From positions 1 through 33,495 of the forward strand of contig MVQP01000023.1 of NCBI GenBank assembly GCA_002067235.1: 33,495 nt of DNA, written 5' to 3'. The notes beneath the pieces were generated by a model that worked only from the letters and a program-made list of their open reading frames with translations, searched no databases and was not told the DNA's origin. A program made the position numbers and the translations under genes. The stretch's first letter is position 1; each line of letters begins with the position of its first letter. This DNA comes from Syntrophorhabdus sp. PtaB.Bin047. GTDB lineage: Bacteria > Desulfobacterota > Syntrophorhabdia > Syntrophorhabdales > Syntrophorhabdaceae. Below are positions 8,313-16,407 of this stretch, one piece after another.

Positions 8313-8582
8313 ATGAACGGCAGCAAGCTGTATGTTGGCAACCTGAGCTATTCCGTGACAGGTGAAAGGCTGCGGGAACTGTTCTCCGGGTACGGAGAAG
8401 TGGGGGAAGTGCGGGTCATCGAGGGAAAGGGTTTCGGATTCGTTGAAATGGCAACAAGGGAAGATGCGGAAAAGGCGAAACAGGCTTTAAACGGTATGGA
8501 TTTCGAGGGCAGGACATTGAGGATCGACGATGCCCGGCCGCAGAAAGAAAGACCGAGGGGAAGGGGGCCGCGCCACTATTAG
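8313..8582 (+). CDS. Single-RRM RNA-binding protein
   Basis: This is an 89-residue RNA-recognition-motif protein of the type common in cyanobacteria and Deltaproteobacteria. RNP2 is KLYVGNLS (residues 5-12) and RNP1 is KGFGFVEM (about 39-46). The C-terminal tail is short and basic (RPQKERPRGRGPRHY). The ATG at 8313 is chosen because GGGAGG sits 8 nt upstream; an earlier in-frame ATG at 8277 lacks one. Such proteins are often cold- or stress-induced RNA chaperones. Two peptidyl-prolyl isomerases follow on the same strand, 68 nt away, suggesting a folding or stress cluster. Confidence 0.93.
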   Translation: MNGSKLYVGNLSYSVTGERLRELFSGYGEVGEVRVIEGKGFGFVEMATREDAEKAKQALNGMDFEGRTLRIDDARPQKERPRGRGPRHY

Positions 8583-8650
8583 GGGCGCGCATTGCGCGAG
8601 AGCGGCAAAAGGCGGTGGAGGAATACACGACATACACTACGGAGGCTGCA

Positions 8651-9079
8651 ATGGCATCAGCGAAAACAGGCGATACCGTCAGGGTTCATTACACGGGGAC
8701 GCTGTCGGACGGGACTGTCTTTGATTCGTCACGGGACAGGGAACCTCTCGAATTCACCATCGGCCAGAACATGGTCATACCCGGATTCGAGAACGGCGTC
8801 GTCGGCATGAACGAAGGGGAGTCGAAAGAGCTATCGATCCCCGCTGCGGAAGCCTACGGCACGTACAACGAGGACCTCGTCGCGGCAGTGCCCCGCTCGC
8901 AGGTACCACCCGAAATGGAGCTTACCGTAGGAATGATCCTCCAGGTCCGTTCCCCGGAGGGCGCTCTGGCGCGGGCCATGGTGAGGGAGGTCACCGACGC
9001 CGAGGTCACCCTGGACCTCAACCACCCCCTGGCAGGCCAGGACCTCGTTTTTGCGGTGGAACTGACAAAAATCGTCTAG
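8651..9079 (+). CDS. FKBP-type peptidyl-prolyl isomerase, SlyD/FkpB-like (copy 1)
   Basis: This 142-residue cis-trans prolyl isomerase and chaperone has FKBP strands VRVHYTGTLSDGTVFDSS, PLEFTIG and VIPGFENGVVGM, then the inserted-flap region (about 65-120) and the returning strand LDLNHPLAGQDLVFAVEL, as in SlyD. It lacks the His/Cys-rich metal-binding tail of E. coli SlyD. No signal peptide is present, so it is cytoplasmic. The ATG at 8651 has GGAGG 5 nt upstream. A close paralogue follows after an inverted heptamer array. Confidence 0.93.
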   Translation: MASAKTGDTVRVHYTGTLSDGTVFDSSRDREPLEFTIGQNMVIPGFENGVVGMNEGESKELSIPAAEAYGTYNEDLVAAVPRSQVPPEMELTVGMILQVRSPEGALARAMVREVTDAEVTLDLNHPLAGQDLVFAVELTKIV

Positions 9080-9086
9080 CAAGAAA

Positions 9087-9240
9087 ACCGTTCCGGGTCT
9101 CACGTTTCAGGTTTCAGGTCGAAGACAAGAGCTGAGGGCAGCGTCTTCGGCCTTTGAGTTCGGTACGTGATTTGAAAGAGAGTTCCTTGATGCGTTTCTT
9201 TCTTCCGCGTGAGACCTGAAACGTGAGACCTGAAACGGTC
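9087..9240. repeat. Inverted heptamer array (GGTTTCA/TGAAACC class)
   Basis: The left arm (about 9087-9117) and right arm (about 9211-9240) are built of degenerate heptamers GTCTCAC, GTTTCAG, GTTTCAG and their complements GAGACCT, GAAACGT. Read as reverse complements, the arms align over about 30 nt with only a few, mostly C/T, differences. About 90 nt between them holds no gene that I can see. It separates the two FKBP genes. Confidence 0.85.
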
Positions 9241-9329
9241 TGTTTGTCTTCCTTGACTTACCGGGCAAAATCGGGTTACAAGAACTAAATTGATCGCGAT
9301 GAGGACCATGGAGAATGGAGGCTTCCACT

Positions 9330-9770
9330 ATGCGGGCTAAGGCCAATGACAGGGTGAAGGTCCACTACAAGGGGTTTCTGAGGGACGGCACCGTTTTTGA
9401 TTCTTCTCTGGAGAAGGAGCCTTTCGTCTTTGTCATAGGCGAGGGCTCGGTCATACCGGGATTCGAGAGGAGCATCGTGGGCATGTGTGCGGGAGACTCA
9501 AAGACCATCACTCTTCCCCCTGAAGAGGGGTATGGCCCTCACAGGGAAGAGCTCTGTGCCGTGGTGGCGAGGTCACGGATCCCTGACACGATCAATCTCC
9601 GGCAGGGAATGAAACTAGAGGTCCAGTCTTCAAGCGGATCCTCCGCCCAGGCCGTCGTCCTCGAGGTGACCGATTCGGACGTCACCCTCGACCTCAACCA
9701 CCCCCTGGCGGGGAAAGAACTGCTCTTCGAGCTCCAGCTGCTGGAGATACTGCAGAGCAACAGCCAGTGA
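9330..9770 (+). CDS. FKBP-type peptidyl-prolyl isomerase, SlyD/FkpB-like (copy 2)
   Basis: This 146-residue paralogue of the gene at 8651 has the same layout: VKVHYKGFLRDGTVFDSS, PFVFVIG, VIPGFERSIVGM and the final LDLNHPLAGKELLFELQL. It has an unpaired cysteine in the flap (MCAGDS) and another in EELCAVV that copy 1 lacks. The ATG at 9330 is preferred over 9315 because GGAGG lies 8 nt upstream. The two copies have diverged clearly, which suggests an old duplication with separate clients. It has no metal-binding tail and no signal peptide. Confidence 0.93.
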   Translation: MRAKANDRVKVHYKGFLRDGTVFDSSLEKEPFVFVIGEGSVIPGFERSIVGMCAGDSKTITLPPEEGYGPHREELCAVVARSRIPDTINLRQGMKLEVQSSSGSSAQAVVLEVTDSDVTLDLNHPLAGKELLFELQLLEILQSNSQ

Positions 9771-9878
9771 CCGGATCCCGTCAGCGGGCCGTTTCCTCTT
9801 CTTCCCTTCGTTCCCCGGGACTCCCTTCTGCTTGACTGTTATCTGACGATGTGAAACATTCTATTGGGAGAGGTAACA

Positions 9879-11186
9879 ATGATAGCAAAGGCCATCCACT
9901 TCTTTCAGGCAGCCATATGGGACATGAGGCTCGAGGACCTTCCCTTCCTGAAAGCGGCCATGGTCCGAACGGCCCGCATCGTCGTCATGACCATCCACAA
10001 GTTTGAGGCCGATCATTGCCAGCGCAACGCCTCTGTCCTCACCTACTATTCCCTGCTCAACATCGTGCCGCTATTTGCGGTGTTCTTCGCAATCGCCAAG
10101 GGGTTCGGCCTGGAGAAACTGATGGTCCGGCAGATCATCCAGCTCGCCAGGGACGCGAACTGGCAGGCCGATGTCACCACAAGGATAATCCAGTTCTCCC
10201 GTTCCCTCCTCTTCCACGCGAAAGGCGAGGTGATCGTGGGCGTTGGCATCGTGATCCTCTTCTGGACCGTCATATCCATACTCGGCAGGATCGAGGACAG
10301 CTTCAACACCATCTGGGAGGCCCGGCAATCGCGCACCATCATACGAAAGTTCACGGATTACCTGTCCATGATGGTCCTCGGCCCCATCCTGTTCGCCATC
10401 TGGAGCAGCGTGAACGTGCTCGTCGTGGGAGAGGTCAAAGGTTTCATGAGCGACATAAGCTTTATCGGCCCCGCCACCCTCTTCCTGCTCAAGCTCCTGC
10501 CCTATCTCTCCATCTGGATGCTGCTCCTCATCCTCTATCTCGTTATGCCCAACACGAGGGTGCCCGTGAGGTCGGCCGTCATTGCCGCCTTCGTTTCCGG
10601 TATACTCATACAGGTAGCCCAGTGGGTCTACATCAGGTTCCAGATAGGCGTATCGACGCAAAGCGCCATTTATGGCAGTTTCGCCGCCATCCCCCTCTTT
10701 CTCGCATGGCTCCAGATCAGCTGGATCATCGTCCTTGTCGGAGCAGAGATAGCCAGTGCAGCCGAGAACCAGGAGACCTACGGGTTCCACCCTGACTACT
10801 CCCGCGTCGGTGAGGCGGAGCGCCGCCTTCTCATGCTCAGGATCTTTCATCTGCTCGTGAAGCGGTTTGAAACGGGAGAAAAACCCCTCGCCGCGGGAGC
10901 GATCAGCAAATCCCTCAAGATCCCCGAACGTTTTGTCAGGAAGATACTTGCGGACCTCGTCGAAGTGGACCTCGTTTCGGAGATAACAAGGGGAGCGCGG
11001 AAGGAATCCCGCTTTCAGCCGGCACGGGCGATCGCCAACATAACCATCAAACAGGCCCTTGACGCCTACGAAAAGAACGACGCGGCGGAGCCCGTCCGTG
11101 AAGACGACAAACTCGCCCTCTCCCTCAAGACACTCCTCGACACCATGGAGAACTCCCCGGCAAATGTGAAGCTGAAAGAGATATAA
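9879..11186 (+). CDS. YihY/BrkB-family membrane protein with C-terminal winged helix
   Basis: The 435-residue protein has the YihY/BrkB core (about 40-300) with six or so membrane helices and the family motif NASVLTYYSLLNIVPLFAVFFAIAKGF near the first helix, then GRIEDSFNTIWE and FAAIPLFLAWLQISWIIVLVGAEI. The family is widespread and functionally unclear; it is not a confirmed RNase despite the old RNase BN name. After the membrane part comes a soluble tail (about 310-435) with a winged-helix-like stretch (AAGAISKSLKIPERFVRKILADLVEVDLVSE), found in a subset of the family. The ATG at 9879 follows GGGAGAGG. Confidence 0.9.
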   Translation: MIAKAIHFFQAAIWDMRLEDLPFLKAAMVRTARIVVMTIHKFEADHCQRNASVLTYYSLLNIVPLFAVFFAIAKGFGLEKLMVRQIIQLARDANWQADVTTRIIQFSRSLLFHAKGEVIVGVGIVILFWTVISILGRIEDSFNTIWEARQSRTIIRKFTDYLSMMVLGPILFAIWSSVNVLVVGEVKGFMSDISFIGPATLFLLKLLPYLSIWMLLLILYLVMPNTRVPVRSAVIAAFVSGILIQVAQWVYIRFQIGVSTQSAIYGSFAAIPLFLAWLQISWIIVLVGAEIASAAENQETYGFHPDYSRVGEAERRLLMLRIFHLLVKRFETGEKPLAAGAISKSLKIPERFVRKILADLVEVDLVSEITRGARKESRFQPARAIANITIKQALDAYEKNDAAEPVREDDKLALSLKTLLDTMENSPANVKLKEI

Positions 11187-11187
11187 A

Positions 11188-11441
11188 GACGCACACGGGT
11201 CTGCCCTTCGGGCAAACGAGTCGACGCTGACGCGTCTAACGGGTCGGCACTTCGCGCCTAACGAGCACACGGGGAAAAGCATGGACAGGTCGGTTCCGGA
11301 ACCCCTAACACGCATACGGGGAAAGGTCGTCCATCTTTCCCTGTCTTGTCGGGTATTACTCGTTAGGCGCGCTTACGCGCCGACCCGTTTGCGCGCCCCG
11401 GCGAGCAGACCCGTGTGCCCGTTAGACGCTTTAGCGTCGAC
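11188..11441. repeat. Left inverted repeat flanking nrdJ (word-and-hairpin array)
   Basis: This gene-free block is the near-exact reverse complement of 13134-13364. The best segment, 11269-11365 against 13210-13306, runs about 97 nt with almost no differences; other parts match with small shifts. Inside, 8-10 nt words such as AACGGGTC and TAACGAGC alternate with mini-hairpins: TGCCC-TTC-GGGCA (11202-11214), GACGC-TGAC-GCGTC (11223-11236) and GACGC-TTTA-GCGTC near 11435. Confidence 0.9.
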
Positions 11442-11454
11442 CCCTACCCTATCC

Positions 11455-11483
11455 TTGACAGCCACGGGTCGGGCACGTAGTAT
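11455..11483 (+). promoter_or_regulatory. nrdJ sigma70-type promoter
   Basis: TTGACA (11455-11460), a 17-nt spacer and TAGTAT (11478-11483) lie just inside the left inverted repeat and about 25 nt before nrdJ. The promoter would therefore move with the gene if the flanking repeats ever recombined. Confidence 0.55.
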
Positions 11484-11507
11484 CTAGGTATTGAAGGGTG
11501 AACCTCG

Positions 11508-13133
11508 ATGATCGACGAAACCGCCCTTGCGGTGCTCAGGAAAAGGTATCTCATCCGGGATGACGCGGGCAGTCCCCTGGAGAGCCCGGAAGGCATGTTC
11601 CGCCGAGTGGCGGACCACGTCGCTTCCGCCGACAGGAGCCTCGACAGGCAGTCCCGTCAAAGGGTCGCCGATGCCTATTTTCAGGTTATGAATAACCTGG
11701 AGTTCCTGCCCAACTCGCCCACCCTCATGAACGCGGGGCGGGAACTGGGCCAATTGGCAGCCTGTTTCGTTCTGCCCGTCGAGGATTCCCTGGACTCCAT
11801 CTTCGAGTCCGTCAAGGAAACTGCCAGGATCCACCAGAGCGGGGGAGGCACGGGTTTTTCCTTTTCGAAGCTCAGGCCCGCCGGGGACCTCGTGAGGTCA
11901 ACAATGGGAGCCGCCAGCGGACCCGTCTCGTTCATCCGGGTCTTTAACATGGCCACGGAGGTCATCAAGCAGGGCGGTACCAGACGGGGCGCCAACATGG
12001 GGATCCTCCGCGTCGACCATCCCGACATCGAGGAGTTCGTGGCCATCAAGAAGAATCCCGGAGAGCTCAACAACTTCAACCTCTCCGTAGCCGTAACTGA
12101 TTCCTTCATGACAGCCTGCCGCGAGGACGGGGCATTCGCCCTCGTCAACCCCCGCAACGGCCGGGAAGTGCGAAAGGTCCAGGCCCTCACTCTCCTCGAC
12201 CTCATCGCCCGCTGTGCCTGGGAGTCGGGCGAACCGGGGCTTGTCTTCCTCGACACGATCAACAGGGCGAACCCCACGCCCCACGTGGGTGTCATTGAGG
12301 CCACGAACCCCTGCGGAGAACAGCCTCTTCTGCCCTACGAATCCTGTTGCCTCGGCTCCATCAATCTCGCGAAGTTCGTAAGCGGCGGGAACATAGACCG
12401 GGAAAGGCTGGCGAGGCTCGTGCACCTGGCGGTGCGCTTCCTCGATGACGTCATAGACGCGGGCAAGTATCCCCTGGCGATGATCGAGGACATTTCTAAG
12501 GCAAGCAGGAAGATCGGCCTCGGCGTCATGGGCTTCGCCCACATGCTGATCGGCCTCGGCATCCCCTATGATTCCGGGGATGCCCTGAAGACGGCCGGCG
12601 ACGTCATGGGCTTCATACAGCAGGAGTCGAAGAAGGCCTCCCGGGAGTTGGCCGGTGAGCGGGGCGTCTTTCCCAACTACAGGGGAAGCATATGGGAAGG
12701 CAGAGACCTTCCACAGCGCAACGCCACGACGACAACCATCGCGCCGACAGGCACGCTGAGCATCATCGCCGGCACCTCAAGCGGCATCGAACCCATCTAC
12801 GACATCGAGTATTCGCGGATCATATTCGGCGGCCTCGCCGTCCATGTGGTGGACCCCCTGTACGGAAAGATGAAGGACACCACGGACTCCGCCCGCCTCA
12901 AAGGGCTCTTCAGGAAAGCCCACGAGGTGAGCCCCGACTGGCACCTTGCGGTCCAGAAAGCCTTCCAGGACCACGTGGATAACGCCGTGTCGAAGACCAT
13001 CAACCTTCCCGCGGACACACCCCCCGAAGGGGTACGGTCCATCTTCCTCAATGCCCACGCCATGGGCCTGAAGGGCATCACCGTCTTCCGCGACGCCAGT
13101 AGAGATGCCCAGGTCCTCTCGTGCAAGTGCTAA
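11508..13133 (+). CDS. nrdJ: Class II (adenosylcobalamin-dependent) ribonucleotide reductase
   Basis: The enzyme reduces ribonucleotides to deoxyribonucleotides using a thiyl radical made from adenosylcobalamin, without oxygen. The 541-residue protein has Cys86 (AACFVLP) and Cys280 (ESCC) as the active-site redox pair, the radical site N267-P-C269-G-E271, SGGGTGFSFSKLRP, TRRGANMGILRVDHPDIEEF and the phosphate loop APTGTLSIIAGTSSGIEP. It lacks the usual N-terminal ATP-cone and the long zinc-binding C-terminal domain; it ends in SCKC, so Cys539 and Cys541 are probably the shuttle cysteines. GAAGGG lies 9 nt before the ATG. It stands alone between long inverted repeats. Confidence 0.96.
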   Translation: MIDETALAVLRKRYLIRDDAGSPLESPEGMFRRVADHVASADRSLDRQSRQRVADAYFQVMNNLEFLPNSPTLMNAGRELGQLAACFVLPVEDSLDSIFESVKETARIHQSGGGTGFSFSKLRPAGDLVRSTMGAASGPVSFIRVFNMATEVIKQGGTRRGANMGILRVDHPDIEEFVAIKKNPGELNNFNLSVAVTDSFMTACREDGAFALVNPRNGREVRKVQALTLLDLIARCAWESGEPGLVFLDTINRANPTPHVGVIEATNPCGEQPLLPYESCCLGSINLAKFVSGGNIDRERLARLVHLAVRFLDDVIDAGKYPLAMIEDISKASRKIGLGVMGFAHMLIGLGIPYDSGDALKTAGDVMGFIQQESKKASRELAGERGVFPNYRGSIWEGRDLPQRNATTTTIAPTGTLSIIAGTSSGIEPIYDIEYSRIIFGGLAVHVVDPLYGKMKDTTDSARLKGLFRKAHEVSPDWHLAVQKAFQDHVDNAVSKTINLPADTPPEGVRSIFLNAHAMGLKGITVFRDASRDAQVLSCKC

Positions 13134-13364
13134 CGGGTCTGCCTTCGGGCAAACGAGCACACGGGTCTGCTCGCCAGGGCGCGCAAACGGGTCGGCGCGC
13201 AAACGCGCCTAACGAGTAAAACCCGACAAGACAGGGAAAGATGGACGACCTTTCCCCGTATGCGTGTTAGGGGTTCCGGAACCGACCTGTCCATGCTTTT
13301 CCCCGTATGCACGTTAGACGCGTCAGCGTCGACCCTTTTGCCCGAAGGGCAGACCCGTGTGCCG
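13134..13364. repeat. Right inverted repeat flanking nrdJ (word-and-hairpin array)
   Basis: This is the reverse complement of 11188-11441. It begins at the nrdJ stop codon and ends about 130 nt before the next gene. It contains the same words (AACGGGTC, CACACGGGTC) and mini-hairpins. No target-site duplication, transposase or terminal motif is visible, so it is not annotated as a transposon. Confidence 0.9.
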
Positions 13365-13491
13365 GTCAGCCCGAAGGGCCGCTCGTACGCGCGCTTGCGC
13401 CCGCCTGTGCTATACTTACTCTAGAAGGCGATTGTAACACAGCCGGCCAGGTCATGGGCGGGAAGACCCTAAGAAAAGGAGGTCAGATGCC

Positions 13492-13953
13492 ATGTTAAAG
13501 CCTACGAAGATCCTGGTACCCACCGATTTCTCGGGTTACTCTGACGCCGCTCTCAGACAGGCCGTCGACATCGCGGAAGAATACGGAACCGAGGTGCACG
13601 TCCTCCACGTGGTGGAACCGAAGATACACACGATGTACGAGTACGAGTTTGCGGGAAAGAAGGCATCCCCCGAAGGCGTAAGGAGCCTTGAGACCAGGCT
13701 GATGAAGTCGGCGGAAGGCAGAATGCTCCATTACCTGGAACAGATAGGTTCGGGGAGAAAGGCGAAGGTCTTCCCCAAGGTCCTGAAGGGCCAACCCGTC
13801 ACGGAAATACTGAAGTTCCAGAAGGACAGGGGCATCGACCTCATTGTCATCTCCTCACTGGGCCACGGCGGCCTTGCCAAGTACTTCACGGGCTCGGTGG
13901 CCCGCAACGTCCTGAAGGGTGCCACCTGTCCCGTGCTTCTGACGAAGAACTGA
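13492..13953 (+). CDS. UspA-family universal stress protein (copy 1)
   Basis: This 153-residue cytoplasmic protein has the Usp fold: KILVPTDFSGYSDAALRQAVDIAEEY at the N-terminus and SLGHGGLAKYFTGSVARNVLKGATCPVLL at the C-terminus. The nucleotide loop has the G-x9-G-S part of the ATP-binding signature, but the first glycine of the G-x2-G element is replaced (S-S-L-G), so ATP binding is likely but not certain. The start has AGGAGG upstream. It is followed 63 nt later by a paralogue. Confidence 0.92.
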   Translation: MLKPTKILVPTDFSGYSDAALRQAVDIAEEYGTEVHVLHVVEPKIHTMYEYEFAGKKASPEGVRSLETRLMKSAEGRMLHYLEQIGSGRKAKVFPKVLKGQPVTEILKFQKDRGIDLIVISSLGHGGLAKYFTGSVARNVLKGATCPVLLTKN

Positions 13954-13957
13954 TCCG

Positions 13958-13995
13958 GGTCAGCGCAGGCGCGGCGCTCATCGTCTGCGCTCACC
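13958..13995. repeat. Inverted repeat between the two usp genes
   Basis: Arms 13958-13971 and 13982-13995 pair at 12 of 14 positions around a 10-nt loop. There is no T-run, so it is more likely an RNA-processing or stability element than a strong terminator. It lies 21 nt before the second usp start. Confidence 0.55.
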
Positions 13996-14016
13996 GGAAC
14001 CCGAAAGGAGGGAGCC

Positions 14017-14463
14017 ATGTTGAAACCAACAAAGATCCTGGTGCCGACGGATTTTTCGGAGTATTCCGATAAGGCCCTCCAACAGGGCATCGACATTGCC
14101 CGGCAGTACAATGCTGAGGTGCACCTCTTCCATGTCATCCCCATGGAACTCACACACGTCATCGTCGATTACGCCATACCCGTGGAAGCGATAGAGAACT
14201 TCGAGAAGCAGCAGGTGGACACCGTGATGGAAAACATGAAGGCCCAACTGGCCAAGTTCCCCAAGGCCGGGGAGGTGCAGGTCTTCATGGAGATCGGCAA
14301 GGGTGTAGCCTACGAGGAGATCCTCAAGGAAGAAAAGAAGAAAGGCATCGATCTCATCGTCATCGCCTCCCTGGGAAGAACGGGCCTCGCGAAATACTTC
14401 ATAGGCTCCGTATCCAGGAATGTCCTCAGGCACGCCGGGTGCCCGGTGCTGCTGACCAAATGA
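14017..14463 (+). CDS. UspA-family universal stress protein (copy 2)
   Basis: This 148-residue paralogue of the preceding gene has a nearly identical N-terminus (MLKPTKILVPTDFSEYSDKAL) and C-terminus (SLGRTGLAKYFIGSVSRNVLRHAGCPVLL), but a different middle region. As in copy 1 the first glycine of the nucleotide loop is replaced (A-S-L-G). AAAGGAGGG precedes the ATG. The pair probably forms a two-gene operon or a recently separated tandem duplication; Usp proteins act as dimers, so a heterodimer is possible. Confidence 0.92.
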   Translation: MLKPTKILVPTDFSEYSDKALQQGIDIARQYNAEVHLFHVIPMELTHVIVDYAIPVEAIENFEKQQVDTVMENMKAQLAKFPKAGEVQVFMEIGKGVAYEEILKEEKKKGIDLIVIASLGRTGLAKYFIGSVSRNVLRHAGCPVLLTK

Positions 14464-14475
14464 TGAGGCGGGTTC

Positions 14476-14590
14476 CGGGTAATGGGTAACAGGTAATGGG
14501 GAAAAGGAATGACAGAAACGAGTGGCTGGCGGGCAATCCACAGTTGCTCTCTATCCCACCTATCACCCATCACCTGTTGCCCATTACCCG
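14476..14590. repeat. Inverted array, GGGTAAT class
   Basis: Arms 14476-14500 and 14566-14590 are reverse complements at 23 of 25 positions and consist of words such as CGGGTAATGGGTAACAGG. About 65 nt separates them. The right arm contains the stop codon of the convergent MFS gene (14584-14586). Confidence 0.9.
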
Positions 14591-15969
14591 TTTCCTTTGT
14601 GTATCCTCCCCCTTGCCAGTGACGCGAAGATGCCGAGGAAGGACAGGAAGGCGAAGATGAAGAAGATCGTCTTCGTGCTTTGCAGAAATTGTCCGTAGTA
14701 TTGCCGCGTTATCTGGTTCCTCCCCATGAAGAGCATGAAGACGAACATGACAATGCCCATGCTCACTGTCTGCCCGATGACGCGCATCGTCGCCATGGTG
14801 CCCGAGGCGACACCATAGAACTTCTTGTCCACGGAGCTCATGATGGCGTTCGTGTTGGGAGAAACAAAAAGGGCGAAACCGAACCCCAGAAAGAGAAGGT
14901 TGAGGACAACGAGCCCGGTGTGGGTGGCCTCATCGAGAAAACCGAAAAAGACCAGGGCAACCATGAGAGAGACCATCCCCATGGAGGACACGACGCGGGG
15001 CTCCACGCGGTCCGACAACCTTCCCGTGAAGGTCGACAGGACTGCCTGCATGAGCGGCTGCGAGACAAGGACGAGGCCTGCCGCCTGGGGGCTGAGCCTC
15101 TTGATGTACTGCAGGTAGAGGCTGATGAGAAAGGTGACGGCGAAGGTGGCGCTGTAATTGATCAGGGCCGCGAGGTTGGAAAACAGGAAAACCCTGCTGT
15201 TCATGAAGAGGCGCATGTCCAGAACGGGGTGCTCGACCTTGAGCTCCCAGACGCCGAAAAGAAAAAGCCCCAGGAGACCACCGGAAAAAAAGGAGATCCC
15301 CTTCGGTGAGGGAAGAGCGGTAAGCCCGTACATGGCGGCCGTGAAGGCCACGACGTAAAGGATGGAGCCCGCGACGTCGAAGCTTTCACCCTTCGCTTCG
15401 ACCCACTCCTCCCTGATCTTCCAGAGTATGGTCACGACGACGACCATTCCTATGGCGACGTTCGTGAAGAAAAGGCTTCTCCACCCGAGAAGGTCCGTGA
15501 GGACGCCCCCGATGAAAGGCCCCGATGAAACACCCACGTAGACAGCCGTCAGAACGATGCCGAGGGCCTTGCCCCGCTCGCTTGCAGGGTAGACGGAGGC
15601 GACGATCGTCACACCCGTTCCGAATATCATGGAGCTGCCCACGCCCTGGACGATCCTCCAGAGGATAAGCTCCGTCCCCGAGGTGGAAAAGGCGGCAAGA
15701 AGGGAAGAGAGGTTTATGAAGACCATTCCCCAGAGGAAGACCTTCTTCCGCCCGTATATGTCCGAAGCCCTTCCCACGGGGACCAGGAACGCCGCCGCCG
15801 AAAGAAGGTATGCCGTCGCCACCCAGCCGAGCGAGATGGCGTCCATGGAGAAGTGCTCCCCTATCCGCGGCAGGGCCACGGTAACGGAGGAAGCGGTGAA
15901 AGGCCCGAGGAAAGAGCTCATCACCGCGGCAAGGAGTGTGTTTCTCTTGAGACTTGCCCTAGCGTCCAT
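14584..15969 (-). CDS. MFS multidrug exporter, DHA2 (EmrB/QacA) type
   Basis: This inner-membrane proton-driven exporter is 461 residues from the ATG at 15969. Motif A (GRASDIYGRKK) and the DHA2-type GPFIGGVLTDLLGWRSLFFTN are clear, and the hydrophobic segments fit 14 helices. Substrates cannot be read. An upstream TTG at 15990 is an alternative start with no better ribosome site. No EmrA-like adaptor or regulator is adjacent. Its last codons and stop lie in the right arm of the GGGTAAT array, so the extreme C-terminus (KGNG) is probably array-derived. Confidence 0.92.
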   Translation of the reverse strand: MDARASLKRNTLLAAVMSSFLGPFTASSVTVALPRIGEHFSMDAISLGWVATAYLLSAAAFLVPVGRASDIYGRKKVFLWGMVFINLSSLLAAFSTSGTELILWRIVQGVGSSMIFGTGVTIVASVYPASERGKALGIVLTAVYVGVSSGPFIGGVLTDLLGWRSLFFTNVAIGMVVVVTILWKIREEWVEAKGESFDVAGSILYVVAFTAAMYGLTALPSPKGISFFSGGLLGLFLFGVWELKVEHPVLDMRLFMNSRVFLFSNLAALINYSATFAVTFLISLYLQYIKRLSPQAAGLVLVSQPLMQAVLSTFTGRLSDRVEPRVVSSMGMVSLMVALVFFGFLDEATHTGLVVLNLLFLGFGFALFVSPNTNAIMSSVDKKFYGVASGTMATMRVIGQTVSMGIVMFVFMLFMGRNQITRQYYGQFLQSTKTIFFIFAFLSFLGIFASLARGRIHKGNG

Positions 15970-16407
15970 AGTATGATGTCGACCTGACAACAGCCCACTA
16001 TATCACAGAAAGCATCGACGGGGAGAACCTTTTCGCCGGGAAGGCCGCGCATTTCCTACTCTCGGTTGTCGATATCGTCGAGGACCGGGATGCACCTCGT
16101 GGGAGATCCGTCATCACATACGATAAGGGGATCATTGCAGACTGTGGAGGGTCTGTGGGGCGCATGGTGTTCGCATGCGTGCGAGTCTTCGTCCTCGCAT
16201 CGACCCTGCAGGTACTTGGAGCAGATTAGACGGACTATCATGAGCGTCATTCTACCACAGACGGCAGATCATTTCCTTTGTCAAGAGGGGCCGCCTTTTC
16301 GAACGGAGCCGCGGGAACATCCCAAAAAGAGTTGACTTTTCACCGATTCTTCGCTAAGTTTGCGTTCGAAACAAATACATAACCTGTTGAGAAAGGGGTC
16401 AGTATCT
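15970..16407. other. 438-bp spacer with no convincing gene
   Basis: Short open frames exist on both strands (for example 16056-16250 minus and 16066-16335 plus), but neither has a ribosome site or recognisable motif. A possible weak promoter for the THX gene, TTGACT (16332-16337) then TAAGTT (16355-16360), lies at its right end. No word array is present. Confidence 0.5.

Noticed and set aside
10071..11315. Long minus-strand open frame (414 codons) opposite the YihY gene
   Set aside because: It is the antisense of a well-supported membrane protein, with a highly charged, low-complexity product typical of shadow frames in GC-rich DNA.
11188..13364. Composite transposon carrying nrdJ
   Set aside because: The flanking repeats contain no transposase or open frame, and no target-site duplication is visible; related words also occur singly elsewhere.
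16056..16250. 64-residue cysteine-rich open frame on the minus strand
   Set aside because: It has no ribosome site, no promoter at proper spacing and no recognisable motif; an overlapping plus-strand frame is equally open.
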